A stretch of 64,000 nucleotides of DNA from Vibrio splendidus (GTDB lineage Bacteria > Pseudomonadota > Gammaproteobacteria > Enterobacterales > Vibrionaceae): the NCBI RefSeq assembly GCF_003345295.1, contig NZ_CP031056.1:744001-808000 (forward strand). Direction: 5' to 3'. A program made the position numbers and the translations under genes. Under the pieces are notes generated by a model. It searched no databases, had not been told where the DNA came from, and was given only the letters and a program-made list of their open reading frames with translations. The stretch's first letter is position 1. The number at the start of each line of letters is the position of its first letter. Shown here piece after piece: positions 8,947 to 17,510 of the stretch.

Positions 8947-9686
8947 TCCAAAACTCCTCTTATCTCTGAACAAATTCGATAGAACGACTTATTCCTAGAC
9001 ACATATTTTGTCGAGTCTCCGGGTTGTATAGGTAACGAGCTGAGCTCCTGCTCTGTAGCATTGAAGAGTATCCAGTGATTGCCATATTGGTGGCTAATAC
9101 GCTCAGGTTGATCAGTAAAAAGGCCAGATGCGCAGAGGGCGAAAGTAGCGATAGAGATAGCCAGTAATAGAGTGATTGAATTAACGATACTCCGTGGTGT
9201 GGCTTCTGTTTTGGTATTATTAGTAGTTACTGAGTTGCTCTGTTCGCTGGTGGTGTCAACTGTCTCTACCTCAGTACTTGATATTGTCTGGGCAGTTATT
9301 GATACGTCTACGGTCAACTCGTTAGCGTTTGACTCGTTGAGTTTTGGTACTGTGTTGTTGTCAATCTTTGGTGCAACTGCCAGAACATAGCCTTGCTTGG
9401 GGATGGTTCTAATCAACGTTCTATCAGTGTCTTCTAAAGAAAACCTCAACGCTTTAACTGTTTGATTAATTGTTGCGTTTGTCGCGTAAGAGTCTTTCCA
9501 AAGTGTTTCTTCGATCGACGAACGTGAAAGGACTTCAGGGAATGTCTTGATGAGTTCGTGAAAGAGGTTGGATTCTCGTGCTCTTAGGCGACTTCGCTCT
9601 CCCTGGCTATCTATCACAGCAGAAGTTGGTGAATAATAGAGTTCACCAACTTTATATACTGGTGGCTCTAGGCATAGTTTGAGCAT
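8925..9686 (-). CDS. ToxR/VtrA-like transmembrane transcription regulator
   Basis: 253 residues. The N-terminal 110 form an OmpR/ToxR winged helix-turn-helix: RLRARESNLFHELI, then SSIEETLWKDSYATNATINQ, then the wing RTIPKQGYVL. A Thr/Ser/Asn-rich linker (about 112-165) leads to one transmembrane helix (about 168-190) and a 60-residue periplasmic domain with two cysteines (239 and 248) that could form a disulfide. The length equals what I recall for VtrA, the bile-responsive activator of type III secretion system 2 in V. parahaemolyticus. There is no secretion system here; the neighbours are exporters and an outer-membrane protein, suggesting an envelope or efflux regulon. ToxR itself is longer in its periplasmic part. 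Confidence 0.8.
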   Translation of the reverse strand: MLKLCLEPPVYKVGELYYSPTSAVIDSQGERSRLRARESNLFHELIKTFPEVLSRSSIEETLWKDSYATNATINQTVKALRFSLEDTDRTLIRTIPKQGYVLAVAPKIDNNTVPKLNESNANELTVDVSITAQTISSTEVETVDTTSEQSNSVTTNNTKTEATPRSIVNSITLLLAISIATFALCASGLFTDQPERISHQYGNHWILFNATEQELSSLPIQPGDSTKYVSRNKSFYRICSEIRGVLECQQVEL

Positions 9687-10104
9687 TTAGTCTTCTCACT
9701 TACGTAACGTCTTTAAATATGCTAACTGGTATATGTGGTTTTTCATTTTGATCCACAGCAATAAATGTTTCACATCGAAATGCGAATATTAAAAAATGAG
9801 AATTTAAGCAGAAATAAAAATAACCATGTGTATTTAAATATTAATGAAACTATATCTAGTGAATGTGTTTTGTCTAAATATAAATTTATTGAATATTAAA
9901 TTAGAGGAGGACGAGTTTCCTGTATGGGAAAGAGTGACAAAGTTAACGTTATTTAAGGTTTTGTCATTTGATACTTTTAGCCCTACTTTTTTTTATTTTT
10001 TGTCTCTTTATTTTGTTATCTAACGGGATCGAATTTCTCTAAAGTGTTTTGGAACTTGGCTTAACTAGGCTAAGAGCCCAATAACGTATAATAGGTTTTT
10101 GATC
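9687..10104. promoter_or_regulatory. Divergent intergenic region between VtrA-like and barrel genes
   Basis: A 418-base very AT-rich region between divergent genes, with no coding potential. Such A/T-rich DNA is typical of ToxR-family target promoters and of H-NS binding. I could not pick out a convincing direct repeat operator by eye. Confidence 0.4.
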
Positions 10105-10923
10105 ATGACTAATTATAAAAACATAACACTCAGTAGTGCCCTTATTCTTTTCTCATCTCATGCATTGTCAGATGACCACATCACACCAGGTGATGCCCCA
10201 GACCCCGGTGACCACACCAAGGTTTCATCGGTTATCAACGTGACTTACGGTAAGCAAAGTTTCAGAGAAGAAGATAACGACTTCGCGCAAATCCAGGCTC
10301 AGATTTCAGGACAAAAGAGCAATGAGAATTTGTTTCTTGGGCAGTTAACAATACAAGGTCAAGATAACGGAAAAGTGGGAAGTGAAGACTTTAACTTATC
10401 TCAAGTTCGCGCTCGTTATTTTGAAGTAAGCCGGACCGATTGGCAGCATGCGCCAATGGTTGGTGTATCACTTGATTATATAGAAACCAGTTTTACCGAT
10501 GCTATTTCAGATCGTTTGTTCGCAGTCGGTGGGTTGATTCGTGTAAATACTCCGTTTGATAACTGGTTATCTTTCCCAATTTTGGCCGGTGCAGTAGGGC
10601 AAAACAACAGCGATTTTAGTCGCTTAGGCCTTACCGATGACTATACTTATGGCGTTCAATTTAATTTCTTGAACTCGATTTATTTGCATGAAAACGGCAC
10701 TCATGTACAAATAAATCCGCAGTTTAGCTCGCTTGATTTCGGTGGCAGTGTTGGGACGATAAATCAGTTGCAACTTGACCTCGCATTTCAAGGCCCACTA
10801 TCGGACAACCGCAAGCACTGGGGTAAAGTGACGTATACGGAATTCTTCGATGATACGGAGCAAAGCTTTGGTCACAATAGACAGGGAACAGAATTAAAGT
10901 TTACCTACAGCTATTACTTTTAA
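10105..10923 (+). CDS. Putative outer-membrane beta-barrel protein
   Basis: 272 residues from ATG 10105 (an in-frame TTG lies two codons earlier). A Sec signal peptide ends at about ALS-DDH. The mature part begins with an acidic Pro/Asp-rich stretch (DDHITPGDAPDPGDH) and continues as alternating strands, ending in FTYSYYF with the terminal Phe typical of barrels recognised by BamA. I recognise no named porin family. It is divergent from the VtrA-like gene and thus a natural candidate target, as ToxR-family regulators often control outer-membrane proteins. Function unknown. Confidence 0.6.
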   Translation: MTNYKNITLSSALILFSSHALSDDHITPGDAPDPGDHTKVSSVINVTYGKQSFREEDNDFAQIQAQISGQKSNENLFLGQLTIQGQDNGKVGSEDFNLSQVRARYFEVSRTDWQHAPMVGVSLDYIETSFTDAISDRLFAVGGLIRVNTPFDNWLSFPILAGAVGQNNSDFSRLGLTDDYTYGVQFNFLNSIYLHENGTHVQINPQFSSLDFGGSVGTINQLQLDLAFQGPLSDNRKHWGKVTYTEFFDDTEQSFGHNRQGTELKFTYSYYF

Positions 10924-11322
10924 CTGGGTATAAGGTAAGTCTTAGTGAGCTATTTACTTCATCTAGTGCTGTTTCTAGGTTTATTTAAATAATGTGAGAT
11001 CGCAAGACTTCATTCTTGTTGTTCCGTTTTCCTCACTGAATTTCAAGACCATAAACAAATTGCTCTAGTTTTCTTTATCGCTAGAGCATCTACATATGAC
11101 ACATTATATCGTGGCAGTTACGAGGCTTCGTTTATCGTCTTACAGTAAGTTTACGAAATGTATTGGTCGTCTAAAAAACAACTGAGTTACTTCACTCATT
11201 ACCTTGTTATGTGTTTAGTATAAATTATCAACGACCAATCCGTCTTCGTTGTTGATTGAGATAGTATTTTGCTACAAAACGCGCATAATCTTGCTATACA
11301 ACACTTAACGAAGAAATTACCT
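10924..11322. other. Intergenic stretch
   Basis: No gene seen. An 8-base inverted repeat TGCTCTAG (11061-11068) with 11081-11088 could be a weak hairpin behind the barrel gene but has no T run. Confidence 0.3.
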
Positions 11323-11712
11323 ATGACTACCTTTCAATACTACTTCCACCAACTGCCTTGCTTCGACTGTAAAAAAACAACAGTAAGTACTGATCTTGGT
11401 TGGTTAACGCCTGCGATGAAAGAGGATGCTCTCGCTCAACTGACAGCGACTCTTGCGCAAGGTGAGATTACACCAGATCTTTCAGCAAACGTGGTCTGTA
11501 CTAAAGAGGAAGCTCGTGAGTACCTATTGCTTAACTTCTTCGGTTATTCAGAAGAAGAGCTAGCAAGCGAAATTGAAGCGGATGATGAGAAAGAAGTCGC
11601 GGATGAAATCGCAGAGCTACTGGAAGAAGGCGAAGACACCATCACCTTCGAACATGAAATTGCTCTTCAGTGCTGTGCAGGTTGTGACGTTGTTGAAGAC
11701 GAGTCAAACTAA
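11323..11712 (+). CDS. Acidic protein with paired cysteine motifs, unknown function
   Basis: 129 residues from ATG 11323; a longer in-frame reading begins at TTG 11269 but adds an unlikely N-terminus. The N-terminal third contains LPCFDCKKTT and the C-terminus LQCCAGCD. These two CxxC-like clusters bracket a very acidic helical middle (EEELASEIEADDEKEVADEIAEL in two parts). The layout suggests a small metal-binding, probably zinc, cytoplasmic protein. No enzymatic motif is present and I do not recognise the family. It is a single gene followed by a strong terminator. Confidence 0.65.
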   Translation: MTTFQYYFHQLPCFDCKKTTVSTDLGWLTPAMKEDALAQLTATLAQGEITPDLSANVVCTKEEAREYLLLNFFGYSEEELASEIEADDEKEVADEIAELLEEGEDTITFEHEIALQCCAGCDVVEDESN

Positions 11713-11793
11713 ACTCTTGTATTAAGGTTATTAAATCAAGTACTTGTAATAAAGTCAGTATGTTCATCATACCCATATGATGTTCAAATGATT

Positions 11794-11833
11794 AAAGGCG
11801 TTAGCGAATTGAAGTTCGCTAACGCCTTTTTTG
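11794..11833. terminator. Bidirectional terminator
   Basis: Perfect 15-base stem (11794-11808 with 11815-11829) with a TTGAAG loop and T6 on the plus strand. It separates the Cys-rich protein gene from the convergent LysR gene and can serve both. Confidence 0.9.
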
Positions 11834-11868
11834 TATCTCTACTTCTTATCTCTAAGCTGCATTAGATC

Positions 11869-12801
11869 CTATGATATTTTGCTTTCTATAATGCCTTTTT
11901 CGCTAAGTTGCGAAAGGATCTCTGCGGTCTTCTCTCTGAATAAATCTCTCAGTAGACGCACAGTAGGGGTGATGGATTGACGACTTGGGCATACTAACCA
12001 CAACTCTGTAGGTGTTGGTTTAAATTCAGGAATGACTTTAACCACTTCGCCTGAAAGCAGATGAGGAGACATGTCTAGACAAGATTTTATTGCCACTCCT
12101 TTACCCGCGATACACCAACGTCTTACAAGATCAGCGTCGTTCGAGGCGCGGTTCCCTTTTAGTTTCACTTTATGATCTTGAGTGCCATCGTTGAATATCC
12201 ACTCGTCTTGCAATATGTCATGAAGTTGGTAGAGCAAACCATTGTGTTGAGTTAAGTCACTCGGGCGTTTTGGTGTTCCCATTTCAGCCAAGTATTCAGG
12301 GGCCGCACACAATATTCTGGGTACATCGCAGATTTTAAAGCCATACATGTTGGCATCAGTCGGGGAGCCATAACGCAACGCCATATCAACAGAATCACGG
12401 TAAAAATCGATATTGCTATCGCTGATGCTAGTACGTAGTGCGGCGTTAGGGTATTCCAGTAAAAACTCATCAAGCCAAGGTGTGATTAGATTTCGTCCTA
12501 GATCAGAAGAAAGCGCGATGCGAATTTCACCGTCAACAATACCAAGCTCTTCTCTCATGTTGAGTTTCGCTTGCTCCAACATTTTTAAGGCTTGTTCACA
12601 CTCAGGTAAATAGCGTTCGCCTGCTGAAGAGAGCCTTAGGTGGCGCGTGGTTCTTACAAATAATTCCGCCCCCAGAGCCGCTTCAACACGTTTGACGGCA
12701 GCACTTGCGGTAGCTGTACGCATGTCTAGGTTGGTGGCTGCTGCAGTAATACTGCGAAATTCTGCCACTTTCAAAATGACCTGTAAGTCTTCAAGAAGCA
12801 T
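11869..12801 (-). CDS. LysR-family transcription regulator
   Basis: 310 residues. The N-terminal winged helix (residues 1-60: LEDLQVILKVAEFRSITAAA, then TATASAAVKRVEAALGAELF) is a standard LysR DNA-binding domain, and residues 90-300 form the periplasmic-binding-like effector domain. It is divergent from the betaine-binding-like gene at 13051 across 249 bases. A repeated element (12928-12952 and 13905-13929) with an inverted TTGA-N7-TCAA core, fitting the LysR T-N11-A box, lies before both genes to its right. It therefore probably controls them. The effector is unknown. Confidence 0.9.
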   Translation of the reverse strand: MLLEDLQVILKVAEFRSITAAATNLDMRTATASAAVKRVEAALGAELFVRTTRHLRLSSAGERYLPECEQALKMLEQAKLNMREELGIVDGEIRIALSSDLGRNLITPWLDEFLLEYPNAALRTSISDSNIDFYRDSVDMALRYGSPTDANMYGFKICDVPRILCAAPEYLAEMGTPKRPSDLTQHNGLLYQLHDILQDEWIFNDGTQDHKVKLKGNRASNDADLVRRWCIAGKGVAIKSCLDMSPHLLSGEVVKVIPEFKPTPTELWLVCPSRQSITPTVRLLRDLFREKTAEILSQLSEKGIIESKIS

Positions 12802-12927
12802 GTTGTTTACCTGTATTGAATTATGTTCTAAACATGGCGTTGGAATATTTCCCCATCACAATCTGCAGATGGGTTATCTCTAATTATCGCTTCTAAGTTA
12901 GCTTCAAACACTTAATTGTCAAAATTA

Positions 12928-12952
12928 ATTTGATAATAATTCAAATATGAGG
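12928..12952 (+). promoter_or_regulatory. Putative LysR operator, copy 1
   Basis: A 25-base element 98 bases before the betaine-binding-like gene. It matches 22 of 25 positions of 13905-13929, and contains the inverted pair ATTTGA and TCAAAT separated by 7 bases. Confidence 0.6.
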
Positions 12953-13050
12953 CTGTTTTTCATTAGTAATTTTCTCACTATCATTTCCCCTATCGACAAC
13001 ATAGCGCAGTACACACTGTATGAACGAAGCCTACGATCTAGGGGGACAAG

Positions 13051-13833
13051 ATGACTAAGAAAATCATAATGGGTGTAACGGATTTGTCGTTCCACCGTAC
13101 GACCGCATCATTGGTTGCCAATGTATTGAAAGCCATGGGCTTTGAGGTAGAGCGCATTTTCTCTCCACATCAGGAGAACTTTGAAAAGCTGAAAACAGGC
13201 CAAGTGGATATGCTTTCTTCTGCGTGGTTGCCATCAAGTCACGGTATCTACAAAGCGGGCGTTGAAGAAGTTGAGCCGCTTATCGAGCTTGGGCTTCATT
13301 ATGAACCATACGCCTTGTGGGGCGTACCAGACTATGTGCCTGAAGAGGCGGTTTCTGAAGTCTCTGATTTATTAAAAGCCGAAGTGATCGAGAAAATGAA
13401 CTCGACCATCCAGGGTATCAACCCCGGAGCTGGTATCACACGCTTCTCTATCCAGATGATGAAAGACTATGGCCTGAGCGATGCTGGTTACCAGTTCTTT
13501 CCTGGCAGTGAAGACGATTGTTTCAGAGCTTTTGAAAGTGCGGTCGCAAACAAAGAGTGGGTGGTAGTGCCACTGTGGAAACCTCAGTGGCACTATCGTT
13601 ACGATATTCGTGAGCTCAAAGAGCCAAAAGGCTTACTCGGAATCGTTGACAGAGCGGTACTGCTTTTAAGAGATGACAAGAAGCACTTGTTTAACGAAGA
13701 GCAGATTCAGAAGTTGGATTCCCTACGCTTCTCGAATGACATTATCGCCGAGCTGGATTACAAAGTTTGCCGTGAAGGTAAACCACAAGATCAAGTCACA
13801 CATGATTGGTTGATTGAGAAAGGTCTGATTTAA
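13051..13833 (+). CDS. Glycine-betaine-type substrate-binding protein without signal peptide
   Basis: 260 residues of the OpuAC/ProX substrate-binding family: N-terminal VTDLSFHRTTASLVANVLKA, then SAWLPSSHGIY in the position of the betaine-binding loop, then GINPGAGITR and VVVPLWKPQWHYRYDIREL, matching the usual fold. Unlike transport-linked members it starts at TKKIIMGVTDL with no signal peptide or lipobox, and no permease or ATPase gene is near. The GGGGGAC-type ribosome site ends 6 bases before ATG, so the start is firm. It may be a cytoplasmic ligand-binding or sensory protein working with the neighbouring LysR regulator. That role is inference. Confidence 0.75.
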   Translation: MTKKIIMGVTDLSFHRTTASLVANVLKAMGFEVERIFSPHQENFEKLKTGQVDMLSSAWLPSSHGIYKAGVEEVEPLIELGLHYEPYALWGVPDYVPEEAVSEVSDLLKAEVIEKMNSTIQGINPGAGITRFSIQMMKDYGLSDAGYQFFPGSEDDCFRAFESAVANKEWVVVPLWKPQWHYRYDIRELKEPKGLLGIVDRAVLLLRDDKKHLFNEEQIQKLDSLRFSNDIIAELDYKVCREGKPQDQVTHDWLIEKGLI

Positions 13834-13904
13834 CCTCTCAGCCCTTGGCAATGCAGTTAGATGTCTGCATTACCCAGATAGCGGTAACACCATTATCAAA
13901 AATT

Positions 13905-13929
13905 ATTTGAGAATTATTCAAATATTAGG
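13905..13929 (+). promoter_or_regulatory. Putative LysR operator, copy 2
   Basis: Second copy of the element at 12928-12952, 60 bases before the oxidoreductase gene, with a perfect 6-7-6 inverted repeat (ATTTGA, TCAAAT). It implies that both genes are controlled together though separately transcribed. Confidence 0.6.
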
Positions 13930-13989
13930 CGGTTTATCTAGAGTGAGAATTGACTAAGATTAACCCGTCTAATTCAAGGAGAAAGCACA

Positions 13990-15015
13990 ATGTCAGTACC
14001 ATCAAAAATGAAAGCTATCGGATTTACTCAATCACTTGCGATTACAGAGCAAGACAGTTTATTTGAGTTTGAAACGAGTCTGCCAGAACTAAAAAATAAT
14101 GACTTGCTGGTAAAAGTGAGCGCGACTTCTATTAACCCTGCTGACGCAAAAATTCGTATTCGTAGTGCCAAAGACAAAACACTCGAACAATCAAAAGTCT
14201 TGGGTTATGACGCAGTCGGTGAAGTTGTTGGCAAAGGTGCTGACGTTGAAGGCTTCGAAGTCGGTGACCGTGTCTACTATGCAGGTGACGTAACTCGTAT
14301 GGGCGCTAATGCCGAATACCAAGCTGTGGACTACCGTATTACGGCTAAAGCGCCGAAGAGCCTTTCTGATGAAGCTGCGGCCGTTATGCCACTAGCAACG
14401 CTTACGGCATGGGAAGCGTTGTTTGACCGCCTTCGTGTTCGTCCTGAAGAGAAAAAGTCTATCCTGATCATTGGTGGAGCAGGCGGTGTAGGTTCAATTA
14501 CGATTCAACTGGCTAAGCAACTGACCAACCTAAATGTTATCGCAACAGCTTCAAGACCTGAAACTGAACAGTGGGTAAGAGATATGGGGGCGGACTATGT
14601 GGTGAACCACCGTAACCTTGTCGAGTCTGTGCGAGAGCAAGGCATTCAACATGTCGACTACATCTTCAATGTTGCTGATACCAAAGGGCACTGGGATGCG
14701 ATGGTTGAGCTGATTGCACCACAAGGCCTGATCAGTTCGATTGTAGAGTTCGATGGCGGGATTGACTTATCAGCGCTGCAAGGCAAATCAGCAGGCTTTA
14801 TTTGGGAACTGATGTTTACACGTTCACTGTTCAACACCGACGATATCCAGAAGCAGCAAGACATCCTATTCCAAGCCGCGAATCTGATTGATGCGGGTCG
14901 TATTAAATCGACGCTGACCACGACCTTAAATGGCTTTAGTGTGGATACAATTAAAGATGCACACCAACGTATTGAAAGCAGTGCTTCTATTGGTAAAACA
15001 GCCATCAAATACTAA
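13990..15015 (+). CDS. Zinc-free quinone oxidoreductase-like MDR dehydrogenase
   Basis: 341 residues of the medium-chain dehydrogenase/reductase superfamily, closest in feel to the zinc-binding-alcohol-dehydrogenase-like YogA/QorB group. It has the N-terminal GroES-like domain (residues 25-125, INPADAKIR and GYDAVGEVVGKGADVEGFEVGDRVYY in part). The Rossmann domain carries IIGGAGGVGSITIQLAK (about 157-173), an NADPH-binding signature. Structural-zinc cysteines are absent, as in quinone reductases. The start has AAGGAGA 7 bases before. It is probably co-regulated with the gene at 13051 by the LysR protein. Substrate unknown. Confidence 0.85.
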   Translation: MSVPSKMKAIGFTQSLAITEQDSLFEFETSLPELKNNDLLVKVSATSINPADAKIRIRSAKDKTLEQSKVLGYDAVGEVVGKGADVEGFEVGDRVYYAGDVTRMGANAEYQAVDYRITAKAPKSLSDEAAAVMPLATLTAWEALFDRLRVRPEEKKSILIIGGAGGVGSITIQLAKQLTNLNVIATASRPETEQWVRDMGADYVVNHRNLVESVREQGIQHVDYIFNVADTKGHWDAMVELIAPQGLISSIVEFDGGIDLSALQGKSAGFIWELMFTRSLFNTDDIQKQQDILFQAANLIDAGRIKSTLTTTLNGFSVDTIKDAHQRIESSASIGKTAIKY

Positions 15016-15036
15016 TCGTTGACGGTTTAAATAGAA

Positions 15037-15085
15037 GAAGCCTTTGATATCTTGTTGTTAGTCAAAAAGGTATCAAGGGCTTTTG
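15037..15085. terminator. Bidirectional terminator
   Basis: Stem AAGCCTTTGATA (15038-15049) pairs with 15071-15082 with one G-T, followed by TTTT. It lies between convergent genes. Confidence 0.75.
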
Positions 15086-15097
15086 TTTGTTTTCGGT

Positions 15098-15721
15098 TTA
15101 GTTAGCTTCTGGTGATGGGATAGGTTGTGATGTTTTGAATTGAAGCTGTATTAGGTCTAGCTCAAAAGGCGAGGGCTGTTTGTCTGCAATCAAAAAGCCA
15201 ATTTGCTTGATGTCTTGTGCCTTAAGTTCCGGGGCATCGCTCAGTAGCCGACCTCTGAACACCGCTTGAAAATCATTGAAGTGGAAGACCTTGTTTAGCT
15301 GCTCTCCCTTTATGGTATCGAAATCGTGTTTGTATTGAACTCGATTACCCTCCTTCCAAGTGGTGAACCTCAGTTGGTAGGTGCGACCATCACCAACGAA
15401 TATCAGCTCTGCACTATCTATTTCATGGGCAGGTGATTCAATGGAGCGCTTTACAGAACTGAAACCACCATTATTTTCTAACGAGAGCTCTCCCCTAAAT
15501 CGACTCATGTTATTAAGATAAATGAGCTCGCCTGTTGAGATGCCGCCCATTACATCGTCGTTAGTCACTGTCCAGTTTTGATGCTCACTAACTTGTGTAA
15601 AGTCGATCATGTTTGTCCCTGTTGCATCTGCCTTAAGACTTAACGAATGTAGGCTGAGTAGAAGGAGTAAAGGTGTCGTTAACCTAAGGTGTAACCGCGT
15701 TTTACAATTGGTTCCGTTCAT
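15098..15721 (-). CDS. CIA30-like domain protein, exported
   Basis: 207 residues from ATG 15721, preceded by GGAG at 7 bases; a GTG four codons upstream is less likely. The N-terminus has a basic start and Leu-rich signal peptide (TTPLLLLLSLHSL). The rest resembles the CIA30 (complex I intermediate-associated protein 30) domain: WTVTNDDVMGGIS early, GELSLENNGGFSSVKR, then GRTYQLR and FRGR near the end. In bacteria these are stand-alone galactose-binding-like folds of unknown role, not shown to assist complex I. Monocistronic, convergent with the oxidoreductase gene. Confidence 0.75.
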   Translation of the reverse strand: MNGTNCKTRLHLRLTTPLLLLLSLHSLSLKADATGTNMIDFTQVSEHQNWTVTNDDVMGGISTGELIYLNNMSRFRGELSLENNGGFSSVKRSIESPAHEIDSAELIFVGDGRTYQLRFTTWKEGNRVQYKHDFDTIKGEQLNKVFHFNDFQAVFRGRLLSDAPELKAQDIKQIGFLIADKQPSPFELDLIQLQFKTSQPIPSPEAN

Positions 15722-15780
15722 GAATTTCTCCACTCTTTCCCTGTAGACTATGCGTTATTTACTCGATAGCGATGGGTAAC

Positions 15781-16047
15781 TTATGAAGAAGGTTCAGTTT
15801 CAAGCATAGCTAAACAACGCTTGATGAAGTCTTCATAGTTCGATGCTTTGTCGTATTCGATCTTCAATGAGCCGTGGAACATTAGGGTCACGGTAACGTC
15901 TCGGTAGCTTAACCAACAGGTGTAGCCGTCGTAATCGTGCCAGGCTACCATCTCGCCAAATTGATATTTGTTATCCAATTGCTCGCCAGATGAACGAATG
16001 CAATCGAACACTCTAAGAAACTTAATAATGGTGATTCTGTTGTCCAT
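15781..16047 (-). CDS. Small DUF3081-like protein
   Basis: 88 residues, soluble. The stretch VAWHDYDGYTCWLSYRDVTV followed by LMFHGSLKIEYD resembles DUF3081, a short family of Vibrionaceae and relatives with unknown function; I am moderately sure of that match. No membrane segment or catalytic motif. It lies 60 bases upstream of the CIA30-like gene on the same strand and may share its transcript. Confidence 0.6.
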   Translation of the reverse strand: MDNRITIIKFLRVFDCIRSSGEQLDNKYQFGEMVAWHDYDGYTCWLSYRDVTVTLMFHGSLKIEYDKASNYEDFIKRCLAMLETEPSS

Positions 16048-16193
16048 GTACCACTCCCGTTGCGCAGTCGATGAAAAATGCTAAGTGCTTGTATTTGAAT
16101 TAACTACGGTTTGGTTCTACATTACGATCACTGTGGGGAGTCGAGTGTTCAATCACCTTAGCTGTTTGGCAAAAGGGTTACGATAAACATAAG

Positions 16194-16233
16194 AAAGGCG
16201 TGAGCAGACCTGAGTTTGCTAACGCCTTTTTAA
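16194..16233 (-). terminator. Terminator of the pvs operon
   Basis: Read on the minus strand, an interrupted stem built on AAAGGCGTTAGC and its partner lies about 75 bases after the pvsE stop. It has T-rich flanks on both sides. Confidence 0.65.
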
Positions 16234-16307
16234 TTTAGCGCCTTTAGTTAACTCTATGGCGTTTTGACTCAACCCGTAAGTTAGAAATCATAGAGCACTG
16301 GAGAGCT

Positions 16308-17510
16308 TTAGAAGTAATGAAACACCGGAGGTTCATGCATTAAAAAGTTTTGATGCGAGATATTCCATGCGTAAGCGCCTGCTAGAGTGAACACCACATA
16401 GTCACCAATATCGACCTGCTCGATATGTTGATTTCGTGCCAGAACATCTTTTGGCGTACAAAGCTGTCCAACCAACGTGGCTGTGGCATGGTTTATCGGA
16501 TGTGAAATCGTGGGTTGCTGATTACTTTTCACGATTGCAAAAGGGTGGTCATGGCTTTGCGCTGCCGGAGTACGGAAATGATGCGTGCCACCACGGGCAA
16601 TCACAAAATGCTCGCCAAGATTTTGTTTAATATCCAAGACCTCCATTACGTAATAGCCACAAGGTGCAGAGATGTAGCGGCCACATTCAAAACGCAGCTT
16701 CCAATCTTGTAAATGTTCCTTGGAAATCAGGAACTCCAATTTGTCGCAAAACTCCATCCAAGGAAAATGTTGTTTAGGGTTTTGGTAATTGATCCCCATG
16801 CCACCACCGAGGTTGATGATCAACTCATCGAGTGAGAACGTTTTTTTCCACTCTTTGACCACTTGGAAATAGCGTTGCATCAAGGCGAGGTGGCGATCAA
16901 CGTCGAGTTGATGTGACATCAAATGGAAGTGAAAGCCTTTCAACTTTATTAAGGGGAAATCGCGTAGGTACATCAGCGCGTTGTTTAACTCATTTTCATC
17001 TAAACCAAATGGGGTGGGCTTTCCGCCCATGGCTAATTTGCTAAGTGTGATGTCACCAATGTCTATGTTCATACGCAGGAAGATCGAAGCTGGTCGATTC
17101 AACTTTTGTGTTAAAGAACCAATGCGTTGCAATTCGGTGAGGCTCTCTACATGAATCGCATCAACATCGAGTTCAATTGCTTGCTCCAGTTCACTGGGCA
17201 TTTTCCCCGGGCCACCAAAGATCAGTGGTTTATTGAGTTGTTGCTGGTGGAGGTGTGTAAGCTCTCCGCCTGATGCAGCTTCGAAACCATCAACATAAGG
17301 AGCTAAAGTTCGCAGTATCGGCGCTGAAGGATTCGCTTTCGCCGCGTAAAATAGCTCTACGTTTTTTGGCAATACATGTCGCATCTGCTTAATGTGCTGC
17401 TCCAATGCATCGAGATCATAAAGATAAGCACATAATGGCTGCGTTTGTTGCTTGGCCAATTGCTGGATTTCTTGATGGATAGAGGCTGAAAGTTGAGGAG
17501 AATTAAGCAT
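16308..17510 (-). CDS. pvsE: Vibrioferrin biosynthesis PLP-dependent decarboxylase PvsE
   Basis: 400 residues of the alanine-racemase-fold decarboxylases (diaminopimelate/ornithine decarboxylase type). The PLP lysine lies in ELFYAAKANPSAPIL (about residue 54), and the glycine-rich phosphate site is IINLGGGMGINY. The C-terminal barrel has the cysteine motif TLVGQLCTPKDVLA that contributes to the active site. In vibrioferrin assembly the seryl-citrate intermediate is decarboxylated to give the ethanolamine unit; PvsE is the candidate. It is last in pvsABCDE and overlaps pvsD by 8 bases (ATGCTTAA), implying translational coupling. Confidence 0.9.
   Translation of the reverse strand: MLNSPQLSASIHQEIQQLAKQQTQPLCAYLYDLDALEQHIKQMRHVLPKNVELFYAAKANPSAPILRTLAPYVDGFEAASGGELTHLHQQQLNKPLIFGGPGKMPSELEQAIELDVDAIHVESLTELQRIGSLTQKLNRPASIFLRMNIDIGDITLSKLAMGGKPTPFGLDENELNNALMYLRDFPLIKLKGFHFHLMSHQLDVDRHLALMQRYFQVVKEWKKTFSLDELIINLGGGMGINYQNPKQHFPWMEFCDKLEFLISKEHLQDWKLRFECGRYISAPCGYYVMEVLDIKQNLGEHFVIARGGTHHFRTPAAQSHDHPFAIVKSNQQPTISHPINHATATLVGQLCTPKDVLARNQHIEQVDIGDYVVFTLAGAYAWNISHQNFLMHEPPVFHYF

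Noticed and set aside
13990..15015. Zinc-dependent alcohol dehydrogenase
   Set aside because: The structural zinc cysteines are missing; a zinc-free reductase is a better fit.
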